In this document: positions 1 through 10,165 of the stretch, piece by piece
Layout: each line of letters starts with the position of its first letter
How positions within the stretch are numbered: the stretch's first letter is position 1
DNA from: Lasioglossum baleicum
Taxonomy: Eukaryota > Arthropoda > Insecta > Hymenoptera > Halictidae
NCBI RefSeq assembly: GCF_051020765.1
Contig: NC_134936.1
Span: 620,001-684,000 of the forward strand
DNA: 64,000 bases
Reading direction: 5' to 3'
Program-made: the position numbers and the translations under genes
Notes under the pieces: generated by a model
Databases searched by the model: none
The model's input: the letters and a program-made list of their open reading frames with translations, nothing else
Told to the model about the DNA's origin: nothing

Positions 1-297
1 TCAGATATTCAACTAACTCAAGCCACAAAAATTTAACAATTTATGTAAAGTTTTAAAAATATTGAATTTTGACCGCTGAAATCGGGCATATAGCCCACTG
101 TGCGACGCGTGGCGATTTTCAAATTAGAGGTTTACTTCTTAAGATGGTTTCTAATACAGACGTGGCGTTTCTTTTAATGTTGACAGTGTGTGAAATACAA
201 AAATAAAAAAAAGAAGTAGAGGCTGGTCTAAAGAGTGGTATAAACTGAGAGAGAGAGAACACTTTATACTCATGAACATTTATTAAATTTTCTCCGA
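1..297. other. unassigned repeat-like DNA
   Basis: No gene is recognised. There is a short GA run near 249-260. CACTGTGCGACG-type sequence near 98-110 recurs near 4351-4363, which suggests old transposon ends rather than unique DNA. Confidence 0.3.
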
Positions 298-435
298 GTG
301 ACACAACCAAACGATTATACAAATTTCCTCCGCATGGATGAAGCGTCCTTTAATTATCTACTGGAGCTAATTAGGTCCAACATTGAGAAAAAAGATACCG
401 TGATGCGTAATCTGTTTTGGCCAATCACGGTATAA
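298..435 (+). pseudogene. PIF/Harbinger-like transposase remnant
   Basis: From about 322 the plus strand reads NFLRMDEASFNYLLELI, followed by about 20 more residues and a stop at 433. A segment of the form FLRMxxxxFxxLLxxI is the usual N-terminal signature of PIF/Harbinger transposases, where it precedes the DDE domain. No start codon, DDE domain or partner Myb-like gene is visible, so this is a short dead fragment. The match is to a pattern known from the family and was not tested by a search. The fragment lies left of the fold-back element that starts at 573 and may be part of the element into which that one inserted. Confidence 0.4.
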
Positions 436-572
436 CGCAATAAGTATAGTAGTAAATTCTTGTAACGCGTCGGAATCGTCTATAACCAGTGCGCTAGAGC
501 CATTTTGCCTGTACGTGATGCGATATGGTCCAAGATTTCTCGCGTATGTGCGGCGTTTTTTTTTGCTTTATA

Positions 573-1719
573 CAGGATGAGTCCGAGAAAAAACAGAACA
601 CCTAAATATCTCCGTTACTTTTCATTGTTCAAAAAAATTCTTAGGATAAAGTTACACTGTTTGAAGGGCCACATGTAACGGAAAAAATTTTCAACGTCAT
701 TTGTTTTACAAGATTTCAAGGTTATTGATATTTTTTAAATGGAATGAGGTATTTTTTAATACATCAATCGATGCAGCTGTACATTCGTTGTAAAAAGGTA
801 CTAACCCATGTATGTCGAAAAGTTAGTAGTTCACGAGATATTTCAATTTAAATAAATCTAAAACACCATTACTGTCGTACTAAGACGTTAGTTGAAATTG
901 AAAAATTGAAATTGAAGAGTTGAAGTTGAAGGGTTGATATTGAAATTGACGTTGAAATTGAAAAATTGAAATTGAAGAGTTGAAATTGAGAAATTGAAGT
1001 TGAAGGGTTGACATTGAAATTGAAGTTGAAATTATCGAAGTGAAATTGAAAAATTGAAGTTGAAATGGAAGAGTTGAAATTGAAGTTGAAATGGGAGAGT
1101 CAAAATTGAGGTTGAAACTAAAGTGGAAATGGAAAAATTGAAGTTGAAATGGAAAATTTGATGTTGAAATTGAAATTGAAAAATTGAAGTTGAAATTGAA
1201 AAATTGACGTTGAAATTGAAGAGTTGAAATTAACGAAATGAAATTGAAGAATTGAAGTTGAAATGGAAGAGTAGTAATTGAAGTTGAAATGGAAGAGTAG
1301 AAATTCAAGTTGAAATGGAAGAGTTGAAATTGAAGTTGAAATGGAAGAGTTGAATTTGAAGTTGAATTTGAAGTTGAAATTGATTACTTACTTGTGTAAC
1401 GTCTTAGAGTACGATAGTAATGTTTTAGAGTTATTTAAATTGAAATACTATCTCGTGAACTACTAACTTTTCGACATACATAGGTTAGTACTTTTTTTTA
1501 TAACGAATGTCCAGTTGGACATTCCATCTCATTCCAGCTCATTCCATTTAAAAAATATCGATGACCTTGAAATCTCATAAAAAATTGACCTCGAAAATTT
1601 TTTCCCTTACACTGTTACATGTGGCTCTTCAAACAGTGTAGCTTTGTCCGGAGAAGTTTTGTTGTACAACGAAAAGTAACGGAGATATTTAAGTGTTCTG
1701 TTTCTTCGAACTCACCCTG
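573..1719. mobile_element. fold-back element with TA target duplication
   Basis: The ends are CAGGATGAGTCCGAG at 573 and the complement of CAGGGTGAGTTCGAAG at 1719, each flanked by TA. Inverted arms of about 310 bp (573-885 and 1388-1719) can be followed almost throughout, with shared words such as AAATATCTCCGTTACTTTTC. TA duplication and the CAGGGTG end are typical of Tc1/mariner-like non-autonomous elements. No transposase is present. The centre is filled by a minisatellite at 888-1384. A partial copy of the left arm recurs at 20085-20222. Confidence 0.75.
888..1384. repeat. TTGAAATTGAAG minisatellite
   Basis: About 500 bp consist almost entirely of degenerate 12-bp units of the form GTTGAAATTGAA, with AAAAATTGAA and GAAGAGTTGAAA variants. 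The long minus-strand open frame here encodes only F, S, I, N, Q and T runs and is a by-product of the repeat. The same unit occurs in the fold-back structure at 62685-63365. Confidence 0.9.
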
Positions 1720-2286
1720 TATACAATATTTAGTAAAGTAGATAAAATGGGGTACCTTGGGCACCCCGCAGAATTTTAAAAAATTGGTATGATTTGATTT
1801 TGAAAAATGAATGTATAACATGTGTATTTCTGTATATTTTGTAACTCGTAGGACATGTCCTAGAGTCTTTTTGTCCGGAACAGATTGTTTCGGTACATTC
1901 CTGCCAGTATAATAGCCTCACGGTTCTGCTACCTCATCATCGTAATATAGATACGTTAACTATTTCGTCCGCACATGCGCGAGAAATTTTGCACCATATC
2001 GCATCATTGTCTAGTGAGATTGACGAAATATTGACAATAAACCTTCCAAACGTCAATGCGCGCATCAATATGGCTCCTGTCAATGCGCTTCAATCAAAAT
2101 TTCTATCAATATGCTTCAATATATTGATCAATGCGTTTGAACCCCTTCTAAACGGTCAATATGCCCTTTCAATTCACCTCGTCAATATCATTGATGGGCG
2201 TATTGACAATATTATTGAACATTAGGGGCCGCTTTACGGTTCGAATTGTGTCTCGAGGTATTGGAGTCGCAATGATTCGTATAGTA

Positions 2287-4776
2287 AGGGTAAGATCACA
2301 GTGGGTCCGTTTTCGTCCTACATCAGACATCAGCCCACACAGACGAGCGTTCGGGAGGGATGTGTTGGTGTCTTTTCGTCCGTTTTCGTCCGGCAAGGTG
2401 CTCACAGTGGGCCAGAAACCGGACGAAATGGTCAAAATCACGGGGAGCCGAATCTTTTTCAGGTACTTCGAGGAGGGTAACAATGGACAAACCCCATGGG
2501 GCCTCGATGCCGGACGATGTTGGAGGAGGTTAAAATGATTTTGATTTTCGTCTGATGTAAGACGAACAGCGTTCACTTCAAATAATTTTCATGTCGCCGT
2601 ACTCCTGCCCTGAACAGCTTCTTCTCAGGCTCGTATCAATACAATGACACTAGTTCGGAGCCATACGAGATGGCACCTTGCCACCCCCTGCAATCGCGTA
2701 TTAGTGGGCGGTAACGGTATAATCGCTCGTACGGGGCAGTGTATTCGACTACTTGTTGAACATAAACCGATTAAAAATGATTTTTCACTATGTGAAAGGT
2801 GTAATTTTAGGACAAACGCTGTAGAACCTTATTTCAGCATGCCTAGAGAATATTCAGCAATTTTATGGACTCAAAATAACAAACAATTCAAACCTAACAG
2901 CTGTTTGTAGTTTGCAGGGTGAGTCTGACAACATGACGATCTCAAATAATTCGCAAGCTATTTCTCGTGCGAAAAAAATGTTCAAACAAATGTTGCATGG
3001 TTCCTAGGGGGCATATGTATAGTGCTTCAATCTGATTTTTGTTACCTTGATTCAAGATGAATCATACAAGATGCAAATGGTTTTTCCTGGCAAGACAGCT
3101 GTTGCAGACCGCCGGACCTCGTTCAGCGTAGCTCTTTGGAAACTCGGAGTTTATTGTACCAGAATTTGCTGGTACAGCCGAAAACAAACTATTGTAAAGA
3201 ACGGAGCATGCTTTGTCCAACATTATGAATTGGACGCGCTAAAAACATTATATTAATTGTAGCGGCCAGCGCTCAGGTAAAATCAATACGGCGATTGTGC
3301 CTTAGGATTGGGACTAGGCCTGGGCATCTGGCTACGGTTTGGGCCTGTCACCGTAATTTCGTTAATGGTTATTGCCGCCCGTACCCGGGTCGATAAAAAG
3401 GGGACATTTTAGTTTTCTCTGGCATCGCTTCGATTGCAGGTATGCCCCTGGCGTTTATAGCTACCAGCTTTGGGGTTTTCCTGCACTGGTCAACATCTTT
3501 GGGACACGTGAACCGTCACTCGGGCGTCTTTCTCCGCACCCCCATCTTGACGTGTCTCCTTATTTTGCAGATACCCCTGGGCCCATTCCGAGCCCTTAGT
3601 TTCGGCTCCTCCCACTCTTAATTTCCAAGGAAGGGGAATCTTAGCGCGTAAGGGAAGGGAGAACCGAACCATCGGCGAAGCTAGCTCAGAATTTCGAATT
3701 AGAAGTAGCTGGACAGCAAGACGATCAACTTCGCTTTCGCTTGCATTGTATAGTAGGCAGGCGACCAGTTATTTTCTCAACCTTGTAACATTTGTAACAT
3801 TGAAACATAGTGCGAAATATAGTTAGTTTCAACACACTTCAACTTGTTAGTCCTTCAAACGTGAAGGTAGTCCTTCGAGTAAATTAGCGGGCACCTCGCA
3901 GTTCAAATACAACAAAAGTCCGAACGATCATTCCTTGATCAACCGCGGACAATTAACAATAATGGTCATTGTAAAAAATAAAAACTTTGCTACACCAGCA
4001 AATGCTGGTGCAGTAAACCCCGAGTTTCTAAAAGGCTTCGCTGAACGAGGTCCGGCGGTAATGTACTCACCGCACTGAATAATATTTACACTATGAAACT
4101 TTTGAAAATCAAGGAGCGCATATACACAAAAACAACAAAGAAATGAGAAAAATTTTTTTTCTTCAATACTATATGTCGCAGTTGTTTCCAATGTCAGTGT
4201 TTGTGCTTAGGTTCTATTATAATCTACAATCGTTGCATTAATACTGTAACGTATTAATACTGCAATGTATTTCAATACACATAGATTTTTCAAAATGACA
4301 TTGCCATAATAAACGAATTATTGCCACGTCTTGGGGATTTTGCACCACTGTGCGACGTACGATAGCGTAGTGGCTATCGCCACGTGCAATAAAACATTGG
4401 GCATGCAAATGGACGGGTCATTATTGGGCGATCGACGGCGAAGCTATTTTTCAGAAAACTGTTTTTAGCGCGTCCAATTCATAATTTTTTACTGTGTCAA
4501 CACGCGTTGTCCGAGAAAGTGTCGACTTCCAGCTCAATAGTAATGACCTGTCATAAACCTCTCCATAGAGAACAACCCCGGGAACGGCCAGCAAATGCTG
4601 GTACAATAAACTCCGAGTTTCCATAACGAGGGCCGTCCTGTCGGTCGATGCAGGACGAAAATAGAAGGGTCTCACAGACGGGCCTACCTGGGCCTACCCA
4701 CACATTTGAAATGTCTGCCAGACGGCGCTGACGTCACCAAGTCTGTCTGATGTAGGACCCACTGTGATCTTACCCT
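2287..4776. mobile_element. 2.5-kb fold-back element with CACAGTGGGTCC ends
   Basis: The ends AGGGTAAGATCACAGTGGG at 2287 and its complement ending at 4776 pair perfectly; pairing then continues through CCTACATCAGAC after a 12-bp insertion in the left arm. Internal inverted blocks pair 3100-3256 with 4440-4650, and a further copy lies near 3996-4065. The paired arms each encode a short peptide ending YELDALKT (plus strand near 3250, minus strand near 4451), so they probably derive from one coding sequence. I see no transposase motif and no clear target duplication. The right end lies 55 bp beyond the dynein stop codon. Confidence 0.6.
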
Positions 4777-4830
4777 AAGTCGTAAAATGGGACGACCAAG
4801 TAAAGAAACTGAATGCTTTCTGAAATATTT

Positions 4831-4836
4831 TTTATT
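4831..4836 (-). terminator. poly(A) signal overlapping the dynein stop codon
   Basis: On the minus strand the last codons read GAC ATC AAA TAA, and AATAAA begins inside the AAA codon and includes the stop. If used, cleavage would fall 10-30 nt downstream, giving an extremely short 3' UTR that ends before the transposon boundary at 4776. No other AATAAA is seen between the stop and the transposon. Confidence 0.45.
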
Positions 4837-5218
4837 TGATGTCACATAAAAGCGCTACACCTCGTAGTGTCCAGTGTCGAGGATTATGGTCGGTTTCGAA
4901 ATCGATCGATCCTATGTACTTTGTGTCCGTCCTCTGCGGTTTCCTATATATAGGACACTCGTAAAGCATTGGATCCTTGCCCGCAGTTGTGTTTATCGCG
5001 TAAATGTAAATCACAGGCATCTGCTCGTATAGGACCTTTGGTTTACTTTCCACCAACTTGCCCGTTTTACGATCGAGCGAGGCACCTTCCAGGAATAGAC
5101 CGTGAACGTAGACTCCTTCCTGGGGCTGATTCTTAATGTCTTCCTTGTTGAACCTCGTAATCAAATTTTGCAGTACGACGGAATCCAGCGCCCAACCTTT
5201 GTGCGCCCGAGTTACCTC
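4832..5218 (-). CDS. Dnah5/8: dynein heavy chain, last exon (C-terminal domain)
   Basis: This exon encodes the last 128 residues and the TAA stop. It starts EVTRAHKGWALDSV right after an AAG acceptor at 5219-5220 and ends RGVALLCDIK, the C-terminus expected for DNAH5/DNAH8-class heavy chains. It includes the conserved GVYVHGLFLEGA and MPVIYIYAIN segments and the CPIYRKPQRTD strand region of the C-terminal domain. The open frame continues upstream to 5287, but that part has no family similarity and is intron. The entry phase is 0 and matches exon 7 at 28509. The 23.3-kb separation from that exon is filled with transposons, yet both splice sites and the frame are intact. Confidence 0.92.
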   Translation of the reverse strand, partial: EVTRAHKGWALDSVVLQNLITRFNKEDIKNQPQEGVYVHGLFLEGASLDRKTGKLVESKPKVLYEQMPVIYIYAINTTAGKDPMLYECPIYRKPQRTDTKYIGSIDFETDHNPRHWTLRGVALLCDIK

Positions 5219-5567
5219 CTTCGACATACACAGACAAAATTTTAATCGTGCAACTCGAAAAATACAATTCGAAAATCGGTGAGACAATACTAGTGCAATA
5301 ATGAAACTTCTTTATTTTTTGCTGACTTTTATTGAAATTTTACCAATATATTTGGGACATTCTTCTGATCTAGGTGCAAGGTAGTGCACCAGCCAAGTTC
5401 CGCACTACCTCCTTTTACACGAAACAACTTAGCCGTTTTTTAGAGGCTTTTTTACTCGGCACTGGAGGCAGATTATCAAAGTTTGAAATTTTACACCTTA
5501 AAGGGTTGAAAAAAACATTACGAAATAGGTACGTAAGATAGAACATAGCAGCATAACATATACATAA

Positions 5568-5716
5568 GTGTACTTTGGGATTATCCCGTCGACCATTTTT
5601 GCCAAACTGTATTTTCGTATGCGTGATCGAGCCGGCCGTCAGGCCGACCCTCTCCGCCCCCACCACCTAACCCTAACTAATTCTTGAGAGGTCGACGGGA
5701 TAATCCCAAAGTACCT
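5568..5716. repeat. short hairpin element
   Basis: Arms at 5568-5594 and 5690-5716 pair through ACTTTGGGATTATCCCGTCG. The interior includes ATTTTCGTATGCGTGATCGA and a CCGCCCCCACCACCTAACCC stretch that recurs near 22624-22685 and, inverted, near 22770-22830. This indicates a small dispersed element. The rest of 5219-5867 shows no gene. Confidence 0.5.
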
Positions 5717-5867
5717 ACATAAGTATACGTTTTATTAGCTTCGAAGTCGCAACAAATACTAATGAAAAAAACAATCGCTCTAACGTAAACAAAAGAAACT
5801 GCACCGAGCATCGTCTATAGCGGCGGGGGGCAAATGTATCCGAGCGTCGCCGGCAGGTAGTGTTGTT

Positions 5868-6201
5868 AATATGAGCTCTGAGTCCTGAGCTTTGAAGGCT
5901 CGAGTCGCGACTTCAGTCGTAAACGCTGGAGCCTTCCAGGTTTGAACCTTGAGTTGTGAGAACTGGAGTCCTCAATGCTTGAGCTTGAAACTCAAAGACT
6001 CGAGTCTTCTGTATTGCCTGGATGTAATAATATGTATACACATCCTGGATGCGGTTGTGCCCTCTGTGACAAATATCATAACATAACAGCTGAGAGCTGA
6101 GCGTTGAAGCTTCGAAAGCTTAAGCTTTATATAATTGTAGCCTTAGAAACTTAGTCTTTAAGACTGAGCTCTGGAGCTTCGAAGACTCGAGCTTTATACA
6201 A
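5868..6201. mobile_element. GAGCTTTGAAG-rich element with short inverted ends
   Basis: The ends GTAGTGTTGT and ACAACACTAC are inverted, and CGGCAG flanks both sides as a likely 6-bp target duplication. The interior is a degenerate series of GAGCTTTGAAG, GACTCGAGTC and similar words containing many short palindromes. There is no coding capacity. Superfamily unknown. Confidence 0.5.
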
Positions 6202-6475
6202 CACTACCGGCAGGGTGTTACTCTTCGATAAATTGAATTTGGATTTTGTCTTGCAGATTAGAAAATAATTTTTTTCCTTTGATCGTCGCTGCGTTGTTTA
6301 GATTTTTCGGGACAAAGTTTTAAGTAGGTATAAATAGGTAGTAAAAAACGAACATGCATTTATTAATTTACTTAATGTCCACCTTAAACATAAAAAATGT
6401 TTAGGATTTAATGAATCCGAGATAAGAGTAATACACCTACTTGATACTTGATGAAATTTCAACAAAAATTGATGA

Positions 6476-6898
6476 AACCCAACAAAAACATCCTGCCAAC
6501 AGGAGCCAAGTTCCTATGGCCGTAAAAAGTTGTGAGATCAAACAAAATACGGCCAAGTTCGTTAGTTTAGAAATACCTCTTGCAATACTGAAAAAAGCGT
6601 TTGTAAAAATTAGTTTAAAAGAACGCTATTTAATTTTTAATGAATTACAATTGGCCGTTACTTTTTAAACCAATGGCCATAAAAGGTGTTAGGTAGCGGC
6701 CAAGTTTGAATAATTTAGCCTTCCATGTAATTCATTAAAAATTAAATAGCGTTCTTTTAAACTAATTTTTACGAACGCTTTCTTCAGTATTGCAAGAGGT
6801 ATTTCTAAACTAACGAACTTGGCCGTATTTTGTTTGATCTCACAACTTTTTACGGCCATAGGAACTTGGCTCCTGTTTACAGGATGTTTTTGTTGGGT
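6476..6898. mobile_element. near-perfect palindrome with a mirrored reading frame
   Basis: Two arms of about 177 bp (6476-6652 and 6722-6898) are almost exact reverse complements around a 69-bp spacer. Each arm, read inward from its outer end, encodes the same stretch of about 57 residues containing VPMAVKSCEIKQNTAKFVS and LKERYLIFNEL, differing mainly at one position (A against V). No start codon or known domain supports a real protein. It may be a remnant of a transposon gene duplicated head to head. Confidence 0.7.
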
Positions 6899-7856
6899 TA
6901 AAATGACACTAAACAAGATACAATTTGGCCCACATTTACCGTACATGTAAAGCATAACTTACAATTTATCTAAAAGAGAGAAAATTATGTTCTCAAAGAA
7001 TTAGTCTAGCATTTTGCAAATTAACGGAGCTACAGTCCGTTGGAGGTTTTCAAACAACTTACATTAATTTAAAAAATGTGACAAATATCTTGAAATAGGT
7101 TGTGTCAGAAGAAAGTTGAAAATAAAAAAGTTAGTTATCGCATTGGTATTTTAAACAACACAATAAGTTTTGTATTTTTGCCGAACGTCGCGGTTGCTGT
7201 TTCTCTTTCTTTACTACCGTCAATTAAACCATTGTAACGCGACGAGGGACTAGACAACCCCAGGCGCGTCAGGCCGCCTCGGCACCACCCTGAGTGACAG
7301 AAGAATCGTGGCCGAATCTTCGAGAAGACTGCATGGTCGAGAACCTTCTAAACCCTTAGTAACGCGTTGTTGATAGGGTTAGCAACGATTTAATATAAAT
7401 ACTGGTCAGTGTCGCCAGACTGAGAAAATCGAGGGGAAGTAAGTATCCCCTCTCTGATGATCAGTCCAGTCTACGGCACGGACACTGTGGTCTACGGTCT
7501 TACAATTAGTGGGAGACGTTGGAGTGTGTGCATGGTGCTGGAATGGGATAGTGGAAGGGGAAAAGGAGGAGAATGTGTGAGAGCTGTTTGGCTCTCATTT
7601 GGCGACACTGATAGTGGTAGGCTATCGCGGAGCAATTCACTTTAGCTGCGCCTGTGGAGGAGGACGAGATAAGATCACACGGCCGCCCATAGGTTAGGGA
7701 GAGTACGAAGCAATACTATCGGACGCCCAGCAGCTCAGGAGAGGACAGAGGATGCACGTGGACGCCTTTCTGGATAAATGGGAGAGGACGACCATGAAGG
7801 CCGGACGGCCGCCTAGTGGAAAGAACAGACTAGCTTCCTGGCCGCCTAACAAGGAG
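6899..7856. other. LTR-like and dispersed repeat DNA
   Basis: No gene is recognised. 7457-7625 contains GGACGTTGGAGTGTG and GTGTGAGAGCTGTTTGGCTCTCA, which recur at 32088-32190, so it belongs to a dispersed family. CAGTGTCGCCAGA near 7410 recurs near 41356. GC-rich text at 7630-7856 with repeated GGACG and GCCGCC words looks like retrotransposon LTR or leader sequence. Confidence 0.35.
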
Positions 7857-8020
7857 AGGCCGCGGCCTTCGGGTCACCGATCTCGTTGAGACTTCGCACA
7901 CTTATAGATTTCGTTCTCCTGTTTACGAATATATAGCATTATAGGGGCAGACGCTCAATAGTTTTTGAGATATTGACGATTAAAGTTTCATTGCTCCCCT
8001 TAAATATAGTATTCTTTATA

Positions 8021-8102
8021 AATCACATCAAGAGACGGCGTGATGGTAGCGTGTTAAGTTCTTACGCGGAAGACCAGAGTTCAAATCCTGTCATGTGATT
8101 CG
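8021..8102 (+). other. tRNA-like sequence (left arm)
   Basis: An 80-nt block is bounded by AATCACAT at 8021 and ATGTGATT ending at 8100, which would pair as an acceptor stem. It contains GGCGTGATGGTAGCG, like an internal A box, and AGTTCAAATCC, like a B box (GGTTCGAATCC). The anticodon arm and T stem are imperfect, so it is not a functional tRNA gene. It is probably a tRNA-derived SINE head or tRNA pseudogene carried inside a fold-back arm. Confidence 0.5.
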
Positions 8103-8152
8103 ATTTTTTAAAAAATTTTACTTTATTTTTTATTTATGGAACATTTACCTCG

Positions 8153-8342
8153 ATGTATGTGTATGTTATTAATTTCAATCATTTCGATTTCACGCACAAT
8201 AATTCTATAATACTAACAGAAGTAGAATAGTTATAATAGAATACTCTCCAGTTATTGTTATGTACAGTAGTGGTATTTGTCGTAGTATTATAGAATTATT
8301 GTGCGTGAAATCGAATTGTTTGAAATTAGTAACATACACATA
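8153..8342. mobile_element. 190-bp palindromic MITE
   Basis: TATGTGTATGTTATTAATTT at the left pairs with AAATTAGTAACATACACATA at the right, and CGATTTCACGCACAATAATT with its complement further in. It is missing from the equivalent place in the right arm of the outer palindrome (near 9855), so the arm comparison shows it as a discrete insertion. Confidence 0.65.
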
Positions 8343-8344
8343 TA

Positions 8345-9847
8345 CAGGGTGTTTACCTACAGGTGGGAGAAAATTTAAGGGGTGGTTCTCGACGATAATA
8401 TAAGACGAAAATGAAGAATAAAAAAATTGCGATTTCGGCTTCGTTATTTAGTTATTAACAATTAAAAATCCGCCTAAAATGCTGCAACACTTCTAACAAA
8501 AGTATATGTTGCGTACGTCAGACAGGCGCGCGACAGTCTCGTATCAAGTGACAAACGCATGCATACCTTGGTTCTCATTTGGGGCCCCAGCGAGGTGAAA
8601 ATGTTTAAAAAATCGGTGGACGACATTGAACCTACATACTCGTTAAAATCCACAAGGGCATTTCTAATATCCGCCCTATGGAATTATCGAGTAGAAGGGG
8701 TCAATGCCCTTTCACTTTTAAATTCTTCTCACACATATCCACAAATCCTTATCCTGCACTATAATTGTTCATAACACCGTACCTAATATACTGTAATAAA
8801 CGCTCTAGCACTATTTACAATATCATACACACGCACTACGAGTTTACAGAGAGTACAAGTTTACTGAGGGGAAGGAGGAGAATGTGAAGAACTGGTAATC
8901 CTTTAATGTTGAAACACTGCTCTTTATTGAACTTGATTTACGTCGCGAGACTCGCTCACAGACGGAACGGACATCTTGAGGTCGTGTGATCTCTGCGAAT
9001 GGAAATCTTCGACGCGTGAGGGAAGAATCGTCCGTACAAGCTAGCATCTGTATGCACACTGATTCAAGACAGCTGATGAGGTCGATGCCAGATCGATAAA
9101 ACAAATGAAGATCTACAGCAAACTACCGCCCAAACATCGCGCGTTGCTATACCAATACATTGTCTATCCTGTTTTCACGAATTTCGTGATTCTTTCTCAT
9201 TCTGTCTGTGACCGTGAAATATCTCATGCGTGTGCATTGACCACATTAGCTGTCTTCAATCAGTGTGCATACGGATGCTAGCTTGTACGGACGATTCTTC
9301 TCGCACGCGTCGAAGATTTCCGTTCGCAGAAATCGCATGACTCTGTAAACTCGTAGTGCGTGTGTATGATATTGTAAATAGTGCTAGAGCGTTTATTACA
9401 GTATATTAGGTACGGTGTTATGAACAATTATAGTGCAGGATAAGGATTTGTGGATATGTGTGAGAAGAATTTAAAAGTGAAAGGGCATTGACCCCTTCTA
9501 CTCGATAATTCCATAGGGCGGATATTAAAAATGCCCTTGTGGATTTTAACGAGTAGGTAGGTTCAACGTCGTCCACCGATTTTTTAAACATTTTCACCTC
9601 GCTGGTGCCCCAAATGAGAACCAAGGTATGCATGCGTTTGTCACTTGATACGAGACTGTCGCGCGCCTGTCTGACGTACGCAACATATACTTTTGTTAGA
9701 AGTGTTGCAGCATTTTAGGCGGATTTTTAATTGTTAATAACTAAATAACGAAGCCGAAATCGCAATTTTTTTATTCTTCATTTTCGTCTTATATTATCGT
9801 CGAGAACCACCCCTTAAATTTTCTCCCACCTGTAGGTAAACACCCTG
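8345..9847. mobile_element. palindromic TACAGGGTG element, copy 1
   Basis: The ends CAGGGTGTTTACCTACAGG at 8345 and its complement at 9847 are flanked by TA. Long arms (about 8345-8870 and 9330-9847) pair with few mismatches; the centre near 9130-9160 is not paired as cleanly. Each arm holds the same 71-codon open frame (plus 8559-8774, minus 9418-9633) starting MHTLVLIWG; the two copies differ at about two residues. No transposase motif is visible. Related copies lie at 54401-55738 and, as a half, at 61590-62170. Confidence 0.8.
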
Positions 9848-9899
9848 TATAGAGGTAAATGTTCCATAAATAAAAAATAAAGTAAAATTTTTAAAAAAA

Positions 9900-9982
9900 T
9901 CGAATCACATGACAGGATTTGAACTCTGGTCTTCCGCGTGAGAACTTGACACGCTACTATCACGCCACGTCGTCTCTTGCTG
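9900..9982 (-). other. tRNA-like sequence (right arm)
   Basis: This is the inverted partner of the block at 8021. Here the A-box-like part is more complete (TGGCGTGATAGTAG) and GCGTG/CACGC can form a perfect 5-bp anticodon-like stem. It ends in AGTTCAAATCC and TGTGATTC. The better preservation suggests the left arm lost about 5 bp. Confidence 0.5.
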
Positions 9983-10165
9983 TGATCCATAAAGAATACT
10001 ATATGTATTTAAGGGGAGCAATGAAACTTTAATCGTCAATATCTCAAAAACTATTGAGCGTCTGCCCCTATAATGGTATATATTCGTAAACAGGAGAACG
10101 AAATCTATAAGTGTGCGAAGTCTCAACGAGATCGGTGACCCGAAGGCCGCGGCCTCTCCTTGTAA

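Larger units (their letters stand above)
511..2020. repeat. short inverted repeat flanking the 573-1719 element
   Basis: Sequence at 511-553, containing GATGCGATATGG and TTTCTCGCG, is found reverse-complemented at about 1970-2017. The arms enclose the complete inserted element 573-1719. They could be an older fold-back element that served as the target. Between 1720 and 2286 I see no gene; that stretch holds repeated TCAATATG-type words and a GGGGCCGCTTTACGG motif at about 2224 that could be an old terminal repeat. Confidence 0.4.
7857..10165. mobile_element. 2.3-kb outer palindrome carrying tRNA-like arms
   Basis: GGCCGCGGCCTTCGGGTCAC at 7857 is found reverse-complemented at about 10138-10157. 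From there inward both sides share a 190-bp block, then a tRNA-like block, then an AT-rich block ending TTTATGGAACATTTACCTC. The two arms meet the ends of a second, independent palindromic element (8345-9847). The left arm carries an extra 190-bp palindromic insertion at 8153-8342. The sequence therefore shows three nested inverted structures. Confidence 0.75.

Noticed and set aside
880..1308. 142-codon frame rich in F, N, S, I, T and Q
   Set aside because: It is the translation of the TTGAAATTGAAG minisatellite; the amino acid composition follows from the repeat. The frames at 62691-63438 are rejected for the same reason.
2161..2576. 125- and 135-codon frames on opposite strands
   Set aside because: They overlap each other across the terminal repeat of the element at 2287-4776 and have no known domain.
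8021..8102. A functional tRNA gene
   Set aside because: The anticodon and T stems do not pair properly and the partner copy differs by an indel, so I call it tRNA-like only.
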